DNA from: Paenibacillus validus NBRC 15382
GTDB lineage: Bacteria; Bacillota; Bacilli; Paenibacillales; NBRC-103111
Assembly (NCBI RefSeq): GCF_004000985.1
Contig: NZ_BIMH01000032.1
Span: 1 to 60,750, forward strand
Reading direction: 5' to 3'
Length of the DNA: 60,750 nt
Shown: positions 1 through 9,647 of the stretch, in pieces
How the letters are laid out: the number at the start of each line of letters is the position of its first letter
Numbering within the stretch: the first letter of the stretch is position 1
The notes under the pieces: generated by a model
The model's input: only the letters and a program-made list of their open reading frames with translations
What the model was told of the DNA's origin: nothing
Databases searched by the model: none
Made by a program: the position numbers and the translations under genes

Positions 1-6
1 ATCCAT

Positions 7-45
7 AAAAGTCCGTTTGGAATTTATCCAACCGGGCTTTTATTT
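7..45 (+). terminator. Terminator of a gene upstream of the window
   Basis: An arm at 7-20 pairs with 28-41 (one T-C mismatch, one G-T pair) around a short A/T loop, followed by ATTTATTTT. It most likely ends a plus-strand transcript entering from the left of the window. Confidence 0.6.
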
Positions 46-89
46 ATTTTACCGCAAATAGCGGAGATCACGCATCATGATTCAGCTAT

Positions 90-148
90 GAATAAAAAAT
101 CAAAGAGCCAGCATGAGCGTAATACTGCCCCGTTCTCGCTGGCTCTTT
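90..148 (-). terminator. Terminator of pdaA
   Basis: AAAGAGCCAGC at 102-112 pairs perfectly with GCTGGCTCTTT at 138-148. On the minus strand the hairpin is followed by a T-rich run (complement of 92-101), so it ends the minus-strand deacetylase gene whose stop lies at 156. Confidence 0.75.
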
Positions 149-155
149 GTCTTGC

Positions 156-941
156 TTAAGGCGTTCGAACACTCATTTCCCCCAAACTTTTGAACACATA
201 ACCTTGCCGACGCGCTTCATCGATAATGCTGGCCAACGCATCCGTGTTATCTTTGGAAATCGAATGAAGCAAGATAACCGCTCCAGGATGAAGCTGCGAA
301 GTCACTTTATCATAGGCGTATTTCGCCCCTCTCTGATCCTTCGTGTCCCAATCCTTGTAGGCGATCGACCAGAATACGTTGATATAGCCGAGCTGTTTGC
401 TTACATCCAACGTCCGTTCGTTAAATATACCCCGTGGGGTACGTAAATATCGCATTTCCTGTTGCCCTGTTACGGCGGTAACCTCTGTCTTGACCTTCGT
501 TAATTCCTCACGAATGCGGTCCGCAGAAATTTGACTCATGTCGGGATGATGCCAAGAATGATTACCGATCAGATGACCTTCTTGCACCATCCGCTTCAGC
601 AGCTCGGGTTGACTTGTGACGTAGTGGCCTGTGACAAAGAAAATGGCGGGCACCTGCTTTTGTTTCAGCACGTCCAGAATTCGGGACGTATACCCATTCT
701 CATAGCCGTTATCAAAAGTTAAATATAATTCTTTTTGGGAAGTATCTCCGGTGAAGATCGCTTCATATTTTTGCAGCAATGATTTAAAGCCTTCTTCATC
801 GATGGAGGGTAACTGGCCGTTTACGCTTTTTTTAAATCCGAAATGATAGGGTCCGTCAGCATAGGCTGGAATGGCTGAGATCGAGAACTGGCTAACCAAG
901 GCCAGTGCCACAGTGAGGACGAAGTAGCAGATCCGTTTCAA
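156..941 (-). CDS. pdaA: Polysaccharide deacetylase, PdaA-type spore cortex enzyme
   Basis: A 261-residue secreted carbohydrate esterase family 4 deacetylase. PdaA removes the acetyl group from muramic acid during spore cortex synthesis, a step toward muramic delta-lactam. The protein begins with a hydrophobic signal segment (about residues 4-27, ending AYA-D). The NodB-fold motifs are in order: TFDNG near 74-78, NHSWHHP at 127-133 (metal histidines), RTPRG at 167-171 and LLHS near 224-227. TFDNG, rather than the usual TFDDG, is the PdaA form. The start is TTG at 941 because a strong ribosome site (AAGGAG) sits 8 bases upstream; the frame stays open to 1004 but without one. The length matches B. 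subtilis PdaA (263 residues). The gene is transcribed away from ctsR and is bounded by its own terminator. In B. subtilis pdaA lies elsewhere in the chromosome, so the location is a local difference. Confidence 0.9.
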   Translation of the reverse strand: MKRICYFVLTVALALVSQFSISAIPAYADGPYHFGFKKSVNGQLPSIDEEGFKSLLQKYEAIFTGDTSQKELYLTFDNGYENGYTSRILDVLKQKQVPAIFFVTGHYVTSQPELLKRMVQEGHLIGNHSWHHPDMSQISADRIREELTKVKTEVTAVTGQQEMRYLRTPRGIFNERTLDVSKQLGYINVFWSIAYKDWDTKDQRGAKYAYDKVTSQLHPGAVILLHSISKDNTDALASIIDEARRQGYVFKSLGEMSVRTP

Positions 942-1296
942 AATAGGTTCACTCCTTACGGTCAGATTAGCAACGTAGACAAAGCTGCCACGCCGTTCAT
1001 ACACTGTATTGTGCCACCGTCTGGAACGGATATGTGTTGTCCGCTAAAGGTGCCGAGGGGGTGTAGTGGTTGATTTCCCATAGTCTGGGTATTGCTGAGG
1101 GGGATCGAAGGTTGAACCACCCTGGTAATCTAGATGTGGATAGCCGATTTGAGTCCTTGATGTATATCGTGGAGAGCCATGTAAATAATGAAAACATAAT
1201 CCCACTGAATTTAAACATAATAACTGTAGATCGATGAGGTCCGAAATGAGGTCAGAATATGCATCAGCGCATGAGGTTTAAGGCGTTAGGGAATAG
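942..1296. other. Intergenic region pdaA/ctsR, no supported gene
   Basis: A divergent spacer. A 73-codon minus-strand frame (997-1218) lacks a ribosome site and family features. Two imperfect 12-base direct repeats beginning GAGGTC (1236-1247 and 1248-1259) resemble degenerate CtsR half-sites but have the wrong spacing. I see no tRNA or clear small RNA. Confidence 0.5.
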
Positions 1297-1324
1297 TTGC
1301 ATTCTTGTGTAAATCTGCTATAAT
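1297..1324 (+). promoter_or_regulatory. Sigma-A promoter of the ctsR operon
   Basis: TTGCAT at 1297-1302 and TATAAT at 1319-1324 with a 16-base spacer. The start of transcription would fall about at 1331, inside or beside the CtsR box, so repressor binding would block initiation. Confidence 0.8.
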
Positions 1325-1332
1325 GTTTTTAA

Positions 1333-1349
1333 AGTCAAAGAAAGTCAAA
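1333..1349 (+). promoter_or_regulatory. CtsR operator (heptad direct repeat)
   Basis: AGTCAAA-GAA-AGTCAAA is an exact match to the CtsR consensus, two RGTCAAA heptads separated by NAN. It lies immediately downstream of the -10 box. This predicts autoregulation of ctsR-mcsA-mcsB-clpC and heat induction. Confidence 0.92.
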
Positions 1350-1409
1350 GTCAGAAACAAGACTAAACCTTTGACGTTTTCTTCAACTTTAGTCGTGGAG
1401 GTCAAATGG

Positions 1410-1871
1410 ATGCGCAATGTTTCAGAAGTCATTGAACAGTATCTGAAGCAAATTTTGCAGCAGAGCCCCGACGGCGTGGTCGAGATCCAGCGCAATGAAC
1501 TGGCCGATCAATTCAATTGCGTTCCATCGCAAATCAATTATGTGATCAGTACCCGCTTTACCTTGGAGAAAGGTTACGTTGTCGAAAGCAAGCGCGGCGG
1601 CGGAGGGTACATACGCATTCAGAAAATCGGGCTGCATTCGCAGGGTACGGTGCTCGACTTTATTTTCCAGAATATAGGCACGCACATCGACCAGACCGCA
1701 TCTGAAGGGCTCTTGTATCAACTCGAGGAAGGCAAGTACATTACCCGGCGGGAAGCATGCTTAATGAAAGCGGCGATGGCCCGTGAAGTGTTGGCCTTAA
1801 AGCTGCCGCTGCGGGACGAAATTCGCGCCAAGCTGTTGAAAGCGATGCTGATATCGCTGCTGGGCAAATAA
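1410..1871 (+). CDS. ctsR: Transcriptional repressor CtsR (class III heat-shock)
   Basis: A 153-residue repressor of the clp/ctsR regulon. The N-terminal winged helix-turn-helix includes the glycine-rich wing KRGGGGYIRI at residues 61-70, whose Arg62 is the known contact with DNA and target of the McsB arginine kinase in Geobacillus. The C-terminal half is helical and serves dimerisation and ClpC/McsB recognition. Start: ATG at 1410 follows GGAGGT (1397-1402) by 7 bases; the open frame extends upstream to 1305 but crosses the promoter and operator, so earlier starts are excluded. First gene of the operon with mcsA, mcsB and clpC; the perfect operator at 1333-1349 shows autorepression. Length equals the family norm (about 154). 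Confidence 0.96.
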   Translation: MRNVSEVIEQYLKQILQQSPDGVVEIQRNELADQFNCVPSQINYVISTRFTLEKGYVVESKRGGGGYIRIQKIGLHSQGTVLDFIFQNIGTHIDQTASEGLLYQLEEGKYITRREACLMKAAMAREVLALKLPLRDEIRAKLLKAMLISLLGK

Positions 1872-1907
1872 TTAACCTTCAATTCATGAACTGAAGGAGG
1901 GGCCGTC

Positions 1908-2426
1908 TTGATCTGTCAGGAATGCGGAAAGAAACAAGCGACGCTTCACTTTACGAAAATACTGAATGGCGAGAAAACCGAATTTCACATTTGCGAAACA
2001 TGCGCCAGAGAGAAGGGGGAGCTCATTCCGGGCACTCCGAACGGATTTTCAATCCACAACCTGCTGAGCGGGCTTCTTGATTTCGAGCCGTCTTCGCACA
2101 ATGCGTCTGCTTCTAAAATTCAACCTACACGCTGCGAACACTGCGGCTTGACGTACAGTCAGTTCAGCAAAGTCGGAAGATTCGGCTGCAGCGAGTGTTA
2201 CAAGCATTTTACAGAGAAACTGGATCCGTTGTTCAAGCGGGTTCACGGCAATATTGTGCACACGGGCAAGGTTCCGAAACGATCAGGCGGGTTAATTCAA
2301 TATAAACGCGAAATCGACTCGCTGAAGAAAGAACTGCTTGTGCGCATTGAGAAAGAAGAATTTGAGCAAGCGGCAAAGATCCGAGATCAAATTCGGGAAT
2401 TGGAACGAAAAATATCAGAAGCTTAA
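1908..2426 (+). CDS. mcsA: McsA, zinc-binding activator of the McsB arginine kinase
   Basis: A 172-residue partner of McsB that activates the protein arginine kinase and helps target proteins to ClpCP. It has four CXXC pairs: C3/C6 and C29/C32 near the N-terminus, then a CEHC and a CSEC pair in the middle, consistent with two zinc modules. The C-terminal 35 residues form a UVR-type helical hairpin (EEFEQAAKIRDQIRELE), the same motif found in the ClpC middle domain and UvrB/UvrC. The start is TTG at 1908 with GAAGGAGGGG just upstream. It sits 36 bases after ctsR and 29 bases before mcsB in the CtsR-controlled operon. Confidence 0.94.
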   Translation: MICQECGKKQATLHFTKILNGEKTEFHICETCAREKGELIPGTPNGFSIHNLLSGLLDFEPSSHNASASKIQPTRCEHCGLTYSQFSKVGRFGCSECYKHFTEKLDPLFKRVHGNIVHTGKVPKRSGGLIQYKREIDSLKKELLVRIEKEEFEQAAKIRDQIRELERKISEA

Positions 2427-2455
2427 ACGATGGACGATAGAGAGGAGGATTCCTA

Positions 2456-3532
2456 ATGGCGGAAGTGCACCGCTTTACGGAAAATGCGTTAAGCGATTGG
2501 ATGAAGGGAGATGGCCCGGACTCGGATATCGTCATCAGCAGCCGAATCCGTATCGCCCGCAACGTAAGAGCGTACCCGTTCCCTATGCTGGCGACGAACC
2601 AACAATCCAAGGAAGTGCTCGATAAAGTATCCGAAGTGCTCGGGAACGAAGAACTCGATACGATCAGCCGGTTTACGCTGCTCCCGTTGTCCGAATTGGA
2701 TGAGTTGAAGCGAAGGGTGCTCGTGGAGAAACACTTGATCAGTCCGGCGCTCGCTAACGAGTCGCGGAACGGCGCGGTCATTTTGTCCGACAACGAATCG
2801 ATCAGCATCATGGTGAATGAAGAGGACCATCTTCGAATACAATGCTTGTGCCCCGGTTTTCAGATTAAGGAAGCGTGGGACTTGGCGAATCAGATCGACG
2901 ATTTGTTCGAAAGCCATCTGGAGTACGCGTTTGATGAGAAACGGGGCTACATGACAAGCTGTCCGACTAACGTGGGAACCGGCATTCGAGCCTCGGTCAT
3001 GATTCATTTGCCGGCGCTTGTGCTAACGCAGCAAATTAACCGGATTTTGTCGGCCATCACACAGGTGGGGCTGGCGGTGAGAGGACTGTACGGGGAAGGC
3101 AGCGAGGCACTGGGCAATTTATTCCAAATTTCGAATCAAATTACGCTGGGTCAATCGGAAGAAGAAATTATCGATAACCTGCACAGTGTCGTCCGGCAAA
3201 TCATTGAGCATGAACGGGCGGCACGCCAAAAGCTGGCGCAAGAAAGCAGAGCGAAGCTGCTCGACCGGGTAAGCCGTTCTTTCGGAATTTTATCGTATGC
3301 GGCTATTATGGATTCCAAGGAAGCGGCCCAGCGGCTTTCAGATGTGCGGCTAGGCATTGATATGGGCTTTATCAAGAAAGTGTCTCCTCAGGCGCTGAAT
3401 GAACTGCTGGTGATGACGCAACCAGGTTTTTTGCAGCAAACAGCAGGAGAAAAGCTATCGCCTGAAGAAAGAGACATTAGAAGAGCGCAGCTGATCCGGG
3501 ATAAAATGTCCGAATCGGATGAAGCTCGCTGA
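2456..3532 (+). CDS. mcsB: Protein arginine kinase McsB
   Basis: A 358-residue phosphagen-kinase-fold enzyme that phosphorylates arginines in proteins, marking them for ClpCP and inactivating CtsR. Visible signatures are SSRIRIARNVR (28-38, nucleotide-binding arginines), NEEDH (121-125, catalytic glutamate region), CPTN (169-172, the active-site cysteine loop typical of phosphagen kinases) and a GLYGEGSE loop near 210. The C-terminal 100 residues form the substrate-recognition helical domain. It lacks the N-terminal helical domain of creatine kinases, as expected for bacterial McsB. ATG at 2456 with AGAGGAGGA upstream. Third gene of the operon; followed after 72 bases by clpC. Confidence 0.96.
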   Translation: MAEVHRFTENALSDWMKGDGPDSDIVISSRIRIARNVRAYPFPMLATNQQSKEVLDKVSEVLGNEELDTISRFTLLPLSELDELKRRVLVEKHLISPALANESRNGAVILSDNESISIMVNEEDHLRIQCLCPGFQIKEAWDLANQIDDLFESHLEYAFDEKRGYMTSCPTNVGTGIRASVMIHLPALVLTQQINRILSAITQVGLAVRGLYGEGSEALGNLFQISNQITLGQSEEEIIDNLHSVVRQIIEHERAARQKLAQESRAKLLDRVSRSFGILSYAAIMDSKEAAQRLSDVRLGIDMGFIKKVSPQALNELLVMTQPGFLQQTAGEKLSPEERDIRRAQLIRDKMSESDEAR

Positions 3533-3604
3533 CATCAGGATAAGCCTCGTCTTGTGGTTAACGCAGCATAAATAAAATGTATACCAATCTTGGAGGTGTT
3601 ACTC

Positions 3605-6049
3605 ATGATGTTTGGCAGATTTACGGAACGTGCGCAGAAAGTGCTCTCTTTGGCTCAAGAGGAAGCAGTCCGATTGGGTCATAACAATATCGGAACCGAG
3701 CATATTTTACTCGGACTGATTCGCGAAGGCGAAGGGATCGCGGCTAAAGCTTTGATCGCGCTCGGCCTCGGCCTGGAGAAAATTCAAGACGAAGTCGAAT
3801 CGCTCATCGGCCGCGGTCAAGAACAACCTACCAATATCGCCTACACGCCTCGTGCGAAAAAGGTAATTGAGCTGTCGATGGACGAAGCCCGCAAACTCGG
3901 CCATACGTATGTCGGCACCGAACACATTCTGCTCGGCCTGATTCGCGAAGGCGAGGGCGTGGCGGCGCGCGTGCTTAACAACCTCGGCGTCAGCCTTAAC
4001 AAGGCGCGTCAGCAAGTGCTGCAGCTGCTGGGCAGCAGCGAGGTCGTATCGCCGAGCCACGGCAATCCCGTTAACGTGAATACGCCGACGCTGGATGGCC
4101 TAGCGCGCGATTTGACGGCTTACGCGAAGGAAGGCAATCTGGATCCGGTTATCGGCCGGAGCAAAGAGATTGAGCGCGTCATCCAAGTGCTGAGCCGCCG
4201 GACCAAGAACAACCCGGTCTTGATCGGGGAGCCCGGGGTGGGTAAAACGGCGATTGCCGAAGGCCTCGCGCAAAAAATAGTGGCTAATGAAATTCCGGAG
4301 ACACTGCGAGACAAACGCGTCATGACCCTTGACATGGGTTCGGTGGTGGCCGGAACGAAATACCGCGGTGAATTTGAAGATCGCCTTAAAAAAATCATGG
4401 ACGAAATTCGTCAAGCCGGGAACATCATTCTGTTCATCGACGAGCTGCATACGCTCATCGGCGCAGGAGGTGCAGAAGGCGCGATCGACGCTTCCAACAT
4501 CCTGAAGCCGGCGCTGGCTCGCGGCGAGCTGCAATGCATCGGCGCGACGACGCTTGACGAGTATCGCAAATATATCGAGAAGGACGCGGCGCTTGAAAGA
4601 CGCTTCCAGCCGATTACGGTCGATCAGCCGTCGCCGGAAGAAGCGATCCAAATCCTGCACGGTTTGCGCGATCGCTATGAAGCGCATCACCGCGTGAAAA
4701 TTACGGACGAAGCCATTGAGCAAGCGGTCAAACTGTCCGATCGTTACATTACGGACCGGTTCTTACCGGACAAAGCAATCGACTTGATTGACGAAGCGAG
4801 CTCCAAAGTGAGACTTCGCTCATACACGGTACCGCCAGATTTGAAAAATATGGAAAATAGGCTCGAGGATATCCGCAAAGAGAAGGATGCTGCGGTGCAA
4901 AGCCAAGAGTTCGAGAAGGCGGCATCCCTCCGCGATACCGAGCAAAAGCTGCGCGAAGAGCTCGATTCCACGAAGAACGAGTGGAAAGAGAAGCAAGGCC
5001 GCACCGATTCCGAGGTAACGCCGGAGGATATTGCACAGGTGGTCGCCAGCTGGACCGGCATCCCGGTAGTCAAATTGGCCGAAGAGGAAACGGAACGCCT
5101 GCTCAAAATGGAATCGATTCTGCATGACCGCGTTATCGGTCAAGACGAAGCGGTGAAAGCCGTCAGCCGTGCGATCCGCCGTGCGAGAGCCGGTCTGAAA
5201 GACCCGAAACGCCCGATGGGCTCGTTCATCTTCCTTGGCCCGACCGGGGTCGGGAAAACAGAGCTGGCGCGTGCGCTGGCCGAGTCCCTCTTCGGCGACG
5301 AGAACGCGGTAATCCGGATCGACATGTCCGAGTACATGGAGAAGCACTCGACATCCCGTCTGGTCGGCGCGCCTCCGGGATATGTCGGTTATGAGGAAGG
5401 CGGCCAGTTGACCGAGAAGGTCCGCCGCAAGCCGTACTCGGTTGTCCTGCTCGACGAGATCGAGAAGGCGCACCCGGAAGTGTTCAACATCCTGCTTCAA
5501 GTGCTCGAGGACGGCCGTCTGACCGATTCCAAAGGCCGTACGGTCGACTTCCGCAATACGTTGATTATTATGACCTCCAACGTCGGCGCGGACGTCATTA
5601 AGAAAAATTCGACGCTGGGCTTTACCGCGGCGCACGATGCGGGCAGAGACTACAATAACATGAAAGACAAAGTGATGGGCGAGCTGAAGAAAAGCTTCCG
5701 TCCGGAATTCTTGAACCGGATCGACGAAATCATCGTCTTCCATTCGCTCGACGAAACGCATATCGCGCAAATCGTAACCTTGATGGCCGACGAGCTGCGT
5801 AAACGTCTTAAGGAGCAGGACGTCGACTTCGTGCTGACGGACTCCGCGAAGGCGTTCTTGGCTAAAGAGGGCTTCGATCCGAGCTTTGGAGCCAGACCGC
5901 TGCGCCGGGCCATTCAGAAGCATATCGAGGACCGCTTGTCCGAAGAGCTGCTTCGCGGAAACATCTCGAAAGGCGATACATTAACGATTGATGAGAAGGA
6001 TGGCGAACTTGTCGTTCAACGAAATCAAAGCGTAGGCACGGAAGCCTAG
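3605..6049 (+). CDS. clpC: ATP-dependent Clp protease ATPase subunit ClpC
   Basis: An 814-residue HSP100 unfoldase that feeds proteins into the ClpP chamber and reads phospho-arginine tags placed by McsB. Domain order: a double Clp-N repeat (about 1-145; the phospho-arginine docking site), first AAA+ module with Walker A GEPGVGKT near 207-214 and the sensor loop [12 protein letters not shown], a short coiled-coil middle domain carrying a UVR-like motif ([10 protein letters not shown] near 430), and second AAA+ module with GPTGVGKT near 545. The start is ATG at 3605 (MMFGRF...), placed 7 bases after GGAGGT; an in-frame TTG at 3590 precedes the ribosome site and is not used. Last gene of the CtsR operon and followed by a strong terminator. 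Confidence 0.97.
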   Translation: MMFGRFTERAQKVLSLAQEEAVRLGHNNIGTEHILLGLIREGEGIAAKALIALGLGLEKIQDEVESLIGRGQEQPTNIAYTPRAKKVIELSMDEARKLGHTYVGTEHILLGLIREGEGVAARVLNNLGVSLNKARQQVLQLLGSSEVVSPSHGNPVNVNTPTLDGLARDLTAYAKEGNLDPVIGRSKEIERVIQVLSRRTKNNPVLIGEPGVGKTAIAEGLAQKIVANEIPETLRDKRVMTLDMGSVVAGTKYRGEFEDRLKKIMDEIRQAGNIILFIDELHTLIGAGGAEGAIDASNILKPALARGELQCIGATTLDEYRKYIEKDAALERRFQPITVDQPSPEEAIQILHGLRDRYEAHHRVKITDEAIEQAVKLSDRYITDRFLPDKAIDLIDEASSKVRLRSYTVPPDLKNMENRLEDIRKEKDAAVQSQEFEKAASLRDTEQKLREELDSTKNEWKEKQGRTDSEVTPEDIAQVVASWTGIPVVKLAEEETERLLKMESILHDRVIGQDEAVKAVSRAIRRARAGLKDPKRPMGSFIFLGPTGVGKTELARALAESLFGDENAVIRIDMSEYMEKHSTSRLVGAPPGYVGYEEGGQLTEKVRRKPYSVVLLDEIEKAHPEVFNILLQVLEDGRLTDSKGRTVDFRNTLIIMTSNVGADVIKKNSTLGFTAAHDAGRDYNNMKDKVMGELKKSFRPEFLNRIDEIIVFHSLDETHIAQIVTLMADELRKRLKEQDVDFVLTDSAKAFLAKEGFDPSFGARPLRRAIQKHIEDRLSEELLRGNISKGDTLTIDEKDGELVVQRNQSVGTEA

Positions 6050-6061
6050 GAAACAGATTTT

Positions 6062-6094
6062 CCCGCTGTCGGGTATACCGGCAGCGGGTTTTTT
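6062..6094 (+). terminator. Terminator after clpC
   Basis: CCCGCTG (6062-6068) pairs with CAGCGGG (6082-6088), extended inward by four more pairs, and is followed by six Ts. It closes the ctsR operon. Confidence 0.9.
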
Positions 6095-6216
6095 CTTTAT
6101 TTGCATACAGCTTTGGACGAAAGCTTTTTTTATTTTGCCTGACATGGCTATAAGGGTTTTCAAGGATTCTTAGGCATGGTAAACTTTGTAATGGAACTTA
6201 AGTCGGGAGAAGAAAT

Positions 6217-7584
6217 ATGAGCAAAACGAAAACGAAATTTTATTGCCAGCAATGCGGGTATGAATCGCCGAAATGGCTGGGCAAGTGTCCTGGCTGTGAA
6301 GCATGGAATACGTTCGTCGAAGAAGTGGAGACGGTCAGCAAGAGCAGGGGCTCGCACACTTCGATTACCAATAAGAAAGAAAAAGCGATTTCGATCATAG
6401 ACATAGAAAGCAGTGAAGAAGCCAGGATTGTCACGCGGAACAAGGAGTTGAACCGGGTGCTCGGCGGAGGCTTGGTGCCGGGCTCGTTAATTTTGGTCGG
6501 AGGCGATCCGGGTATCGGGAAATCGACGCTGCTGCTTCAAACCTCGCATGAGCTCACGGCGCAGATGTTAAAGGTGCTGTACATCTCGGGCGAGGAATCG
6601 GTACGGCAGACCAAGCTGCGCGCGGATCGCCTGCAGGCGGTATCGCCCCTTCTGTTCGTGCTGAGCGAGACGAATGTGGAATTTATCGAGGCGGCGATCG
6701 AAGAGGTGCAGCCCGATTTTATCGTTATCGATTCGATTCAGACCGTGTACCATCCGGCCGTGGCGTCAGCACCGGGAAGCGTCTCCCAAGTTCGCGAGTG
6801 CACCGGGCATTTTATGCGGATCGCCAAGGTTAAAGGTATCGCAACCGTACTTGTTGGCCATGTTACTAAGGAAGGGGCTATCGCTGGGCCTCGTCTCCTC
6901 GAACATATGGTCGATTGCGTTCTGTATTTTGAAGGAGAGCGGCATCATTCATACCGGGTGCTTCGGGCCGTTAAGAATCGATTCGGCTCGACGAACGAAA
7001 TCGGGATTTTCGAAATGCGCGAAAGCGGGTTGGTCGAAGTCGACAATCCGTCCGAGCTGTTCTTGTCCGAGCGCCCGCTCGGCGTTGCCGGCTCGACGGT
7101 CGTCGCCAGCATGGAGGGGACCCGGCCTGTGCTTGTGGAGCTGCAGGCGTTGATTTCAACGACGAACTTTCCGTCCCCGAGGCGTATGGCGACCGGATAT
7201 GATCACAACCGGCTCTCGTTAATTATAGCCGTACTGGAGAAGCGGATGGGCATGTTTCTCCAAAATCAAGACGCATATCTGAACGTGGCGGGCGGGGTGA
7301 AGCTGGATGAGCCGGCCGTCGATTTGGCGGTTGCCGTCAGCATCGCATCAAGTTTTCGCGATCAGCCTACCCAGCCGTTCGATGTTGTATTCGGTGAAGT
7401 GGGATTGACCGGGGAAGTGCGCGGCGTGTCCCGCGTCGATCAGCGCGTCCGTGAAGCCCAGAAGCTTGGCTTCAAACGGGTCATTATGCCTCAGAAAAGT
7501 TTAAAAGGTTGGACACCCCCGAAGGGGATCGAAATCATTGGCGTGCAGACCGTTGCGGAAGCGCTGTCCGCCGCTTTAGTTTAG
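6217..7584 (+). CDS. radA: DNA repair protein RadA
   Basis: A 455-residue RecA-like ATPase that promotes branch migration during homologous recombination and natural transformation. Features in order: an N-terminal C4 zinc finger (CQQCG and CPGCE within residues 10-30), Walker [11 protein letters not shown] near residue 88, the RadA-specific KNRFG motif near 250, and a C-terminal Lon-protease-like domain. ATG at 6217 is preceded by GGGAGA. It is separated from clpC by a terminator but lies 18 bases before disA, and the two are probably co-transcribed, the usual arrangement in Bacilli. Confidence 0.96.
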   Translation: MSKTKTKFYCQQCGYESPKWLGKCPGCEAWNTFVEEVETVSKSRGSHTSITNKKEKAISIIDIESSEEARIVTRNKELNRVLGGGLVPGSLILVGGDPGIGKSTLLLQTSHELTAQMLKVLYISGEESVRQTKLRADRLQAVSPLLFVLSETNVEFIEAAIEEVQPDFIVIDSIQTVYHPAVASAPGSVSQVRECTGHFMRIAKVKGIATVLVGHVTKEGAIAGPRLLEHMVDCVLYFEGERHHSYRVLRAVKNRFGSTNEIGIFEMRESGLVEVDNPSELFLSERPLGVAGSTVVASMEGTRPVLVELQALISTTNFPSPRRMATGYDHNRLSLIIAVLEKRMGMFLQNQDAYLNVAGGVKLDEPAVDLAVAVSIASSFRDQPTQPFDVVFGEVGLTGEVRGVSRVDQRVREAQKLGFKRVIMPQKSLKGWTPPKGIEIIGVQTVAEALSAALV

Positions 7585-7602
7585 TCGTCAGGAGGGACAT
7601 CT

Positions 7603-8682
7603 TTGAGCAAGGAAGATCTAAAACGCGACGTAATGAGCCAATTATTGCAACTGGTGTCGCCGGGCACCCCGTTTCGGGACGGACTCGAGAATGTGCTGCG
7701 CGCCAAAACGGGCGGGTTGATCGTAGTCGGCTACAGTCCGGAGGTCATGGAAATTGTGGATGGGGGATTTTCCATTAACTGTGATTTTTCCCCGAATTAT
7801 TTATATGAATTGGCTAAAATGGATGGCGCGATCATTCTCAGCGAGGACTTGAAACGTATTTTGTATGCCAACACGCAGCTTATCCCCGATTCCTCGATTT
7901 CCTCTTCGGAAACCGGGATCCGGCATCGTACGGCCGAACGGGTAGCGAAGCAAACCTCGAAGCTCGTCGTGTCCATTTCCCAGCGGCGTAATGTCATTAC
8001 GTTGTACCAAGGAAATCTTCGGTATGCGTTGAAGGACATCGGCGTCATACTAACGAAGGCCAACCAGGCGATCCAAACGCTTGAGAAATATAAGTCTGTG
8101 CTCGATCAGGATATGACGAATCTGGGAGCTTCCGAATTCGAGGAGCTCGTTACGCTGCACGACGTCACCAGCGTCATCCAACGGATTGAAATGGTGCTGC
8201 GGATTAAAGCGGAGATTAATCGATATATCAACGAACTCGGCAACGAGGGGCGTTTGATCAGCATGCAGCTCGAGGAATTGGTAGGCAATACAGAACGCGA
8301 GGCTTATTTGCTCGTCAAAGATTATATTAAGGAATGCAACGAAGAGAAGGTCAGGGACGTGTTCGCACAGTTGAAACGGCTTGCCAGCGATGAAATTCTC
8401 GATCATGCGCAGATCTCAAGATTGCTCGGCTATCCGCATATTTCCGCCGGCGCGGAAGAAATCGTGTCGCCGCGCGGCTACCGCGTGTTGAACAAAATTC
8501 CTCGGCTGCCGTCGATTATCATCAATAATCTGATTGAACGCTTCCGGCAGCTTCCGCACCTTATGATGGCGACCATCGATGAGCTGGATGAAGTGGACGG
8601 GATCGGCGAAGTGCGGGCCCGGACCATAAAAGAAGGCTTGAAGCGTATCCAAGATCAGGTACTCATTGACAGACATATCTAA
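7603..8682 (+). CDS. disA: Diadenylate cyclase DisA (DNA integrity scanning)
   Basis: A 359-residue octameric protein that makes cyclic di-AMP and pauses when it meets branched DNA, linking genome integrity to sporulation timing. The N-terminal DAC domain carries the catalytic DGA motif (MDGAIIL near residue 74) and the RHRTAER motif near 106-112. The middle is a helical linker and the C-terminus holds a RuvA-like helix-hairpin-helix DNA-binding domain ([19 protein letters not shown] near 325-345). Start TTG at 7603 after CAGGAGGGA. Directly follows radA, as in B. subtilis. Confidence 0.97.
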   Translation: MSKEDLKRDVMSQLLQLVSPGTPFRDGLENVLRAKTGGLIVVGYSPEVMEIVDGGFSINCDFSPNYLYELAKMDGAIILSEDLKRILYANTQLIPDSSISSSETGIRHRTAERVAKQTSKLVVSISQRRNVITLYQGNLRYALKDIGVILTKANQAIQTLEKYKSVLDQDMTNLGASEFEELVTLHDVTSVIQRIEMVLRIKAEINRYINELGNEGRLISMQLEELVGNTEREAYLLVKDYIKECNEEKVRDVFAQLKRLASDEILDHAQISRLLGYPHISAGAEEIVSPRGYRVLNKIPRLPSIIINNLIERFRQLPHLMMATIDELDEVDGIGEVRARTIKEGLKRIQDQVLIDRHI

Positions 8683-8758
8683 CTTGCATACAATCATAAG
8701 GTGGCCTCATATACATATTGGTATTGGGGCACAGTAAAACCAGAGGTGGATCAAATAC

Positions 8759-9496
8759 ATGATAGCAAAATCTCTCCCGAACCTGTTCACGATTGGGAAT
8801 CTTTTTCTGGGTATTATCGCGATTATCTCCGTATTTAACAATAAACCTGAGCTTGCGGCTATCATGGTGATCGTGGCGATGCTGCTTGACGGTTTGGACG
8901 GTCGCGTAGCAAGGGCGCTTAATGCGCAAAGCGAATTCGGCAAAGAACTGGATTCGTTGTCCGATGTCATCTCGTTCGGCGTTGCCCCGGCATTCATTAT
9001 GTATGTCGTCGCTTTCACGGAGCTGAATGCAGCTGCCGCTTGGATCGTCACCGCCATCTTCCCCATTTGCGGGGCTTTGCGTCTCGCTCGCTTCAATGTA
9101 GTTGCCGGAACGCCGGGTTACTTTATCGGCTTGCCGATTCCAGCTGCAGGCGGCGTTCTGTGTACGCTTGCGCTGTTTCACCAAGAACTGAATACGATCG
9201 TGCTTGCGTTGTCGACGCTGCTCTTGTCCTATTTAATGATCAGCACCGTGAAGTATCCGAACTTTAAGAAAATCGGTATCCCGAAAGCGGCGATTTGGAT
9301 TACGCCGGTCGTCGTGATTGCCGCCGTCGTCCTGGCGATTCAATTCCCGGGTACCTTATCCAAGATGATCTTCGTACCGCTGCTGTTATATGCGCTGTAC
9401 GGGCTAAAAAAAAACGTTGATCGAGTCTTCTTCTTCCTCCGCCGCAAACGAAAAAAAGCGGTAGATGAGCCGGAGTCCAAGACCACGGCCATCTAA
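8759..9496 (+). CDS. pssA: CDP-diacylglycerol-serine O-phosphatidyltransferase
   Basis: A 245-residue integral membrane enzyme that makes phosphatidylserine from CDP-diacylglycerol and L-serine, the first step to phosphatidylethanolamine. The CDP-alcohol phosphatidyltransferase signature D-G-x2-A-R-x8-G-x3-D-x3-D is complete in residues 43-65 (DGRVAR, then G, then the two aspartates in KELDSLSD). About six to seven hydrophobic segments follow, and the C-terminus is basic. ATG at 8759 after AGAGGTGGA. It lies between disA and yacL, where B. subtilis has no pssA. No psd (decarboxylase) gene is adjacent. Its own terminator follows. Confidence 0.93.
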   Translation: MIAKSLPNLFTIGNLFLGIIAIISVFNNKPELAAIMVIVAMLLDGLDGRVARALNAQSEFGKELDSLSDVISFGVAPAFIMYVVAFTELNAAAAWIVTAIFPICGALRLARFNVVAGTPGYFIGLPIPAAGGVLCTLALFHQELNTIVLALSTLLLSYLMISTVKYPNFKKIGIPKAAIWITPVVVIAAVVLAIQFPGTLSKMIFVPLLLYALYGLKKNVDRVFFFLRRKRKKAVDEPESKTTAI

Positions 9497-9515
9497 ACGG
9501 AACAAAGCGAAAATG

Positions 9516-9555
9516 AAAAGCATTTATTTTCCGAAAGGGAAATAAATGCTTTTTT
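9516..9555 (+). terminator. Terminator after pssA
   Basis: A long A/T-rich hairpin: AAAAGCATTTATTTTCC (9516-9532) pairs with GGGAAATAAATGCTTTT (9537-9553) around GAAA, ending in a run of Ts. Confidence 0.88.
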
Positions 9556-9647
9556 GCATTTTCTTACCTTGGCTACGATTAGGCAGAGAGCTTTTGGTTC
9601 ATAATTGTAACTAGAATGCAAAATAGGATTTTATGGAGGTGAAGACT

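Noticed and set aside
997..1218. 73-codon minus-strand frame between pdaA and ctsR
   Set aside because: No ribosome site, no conserved features, composition of intergenic DNA.
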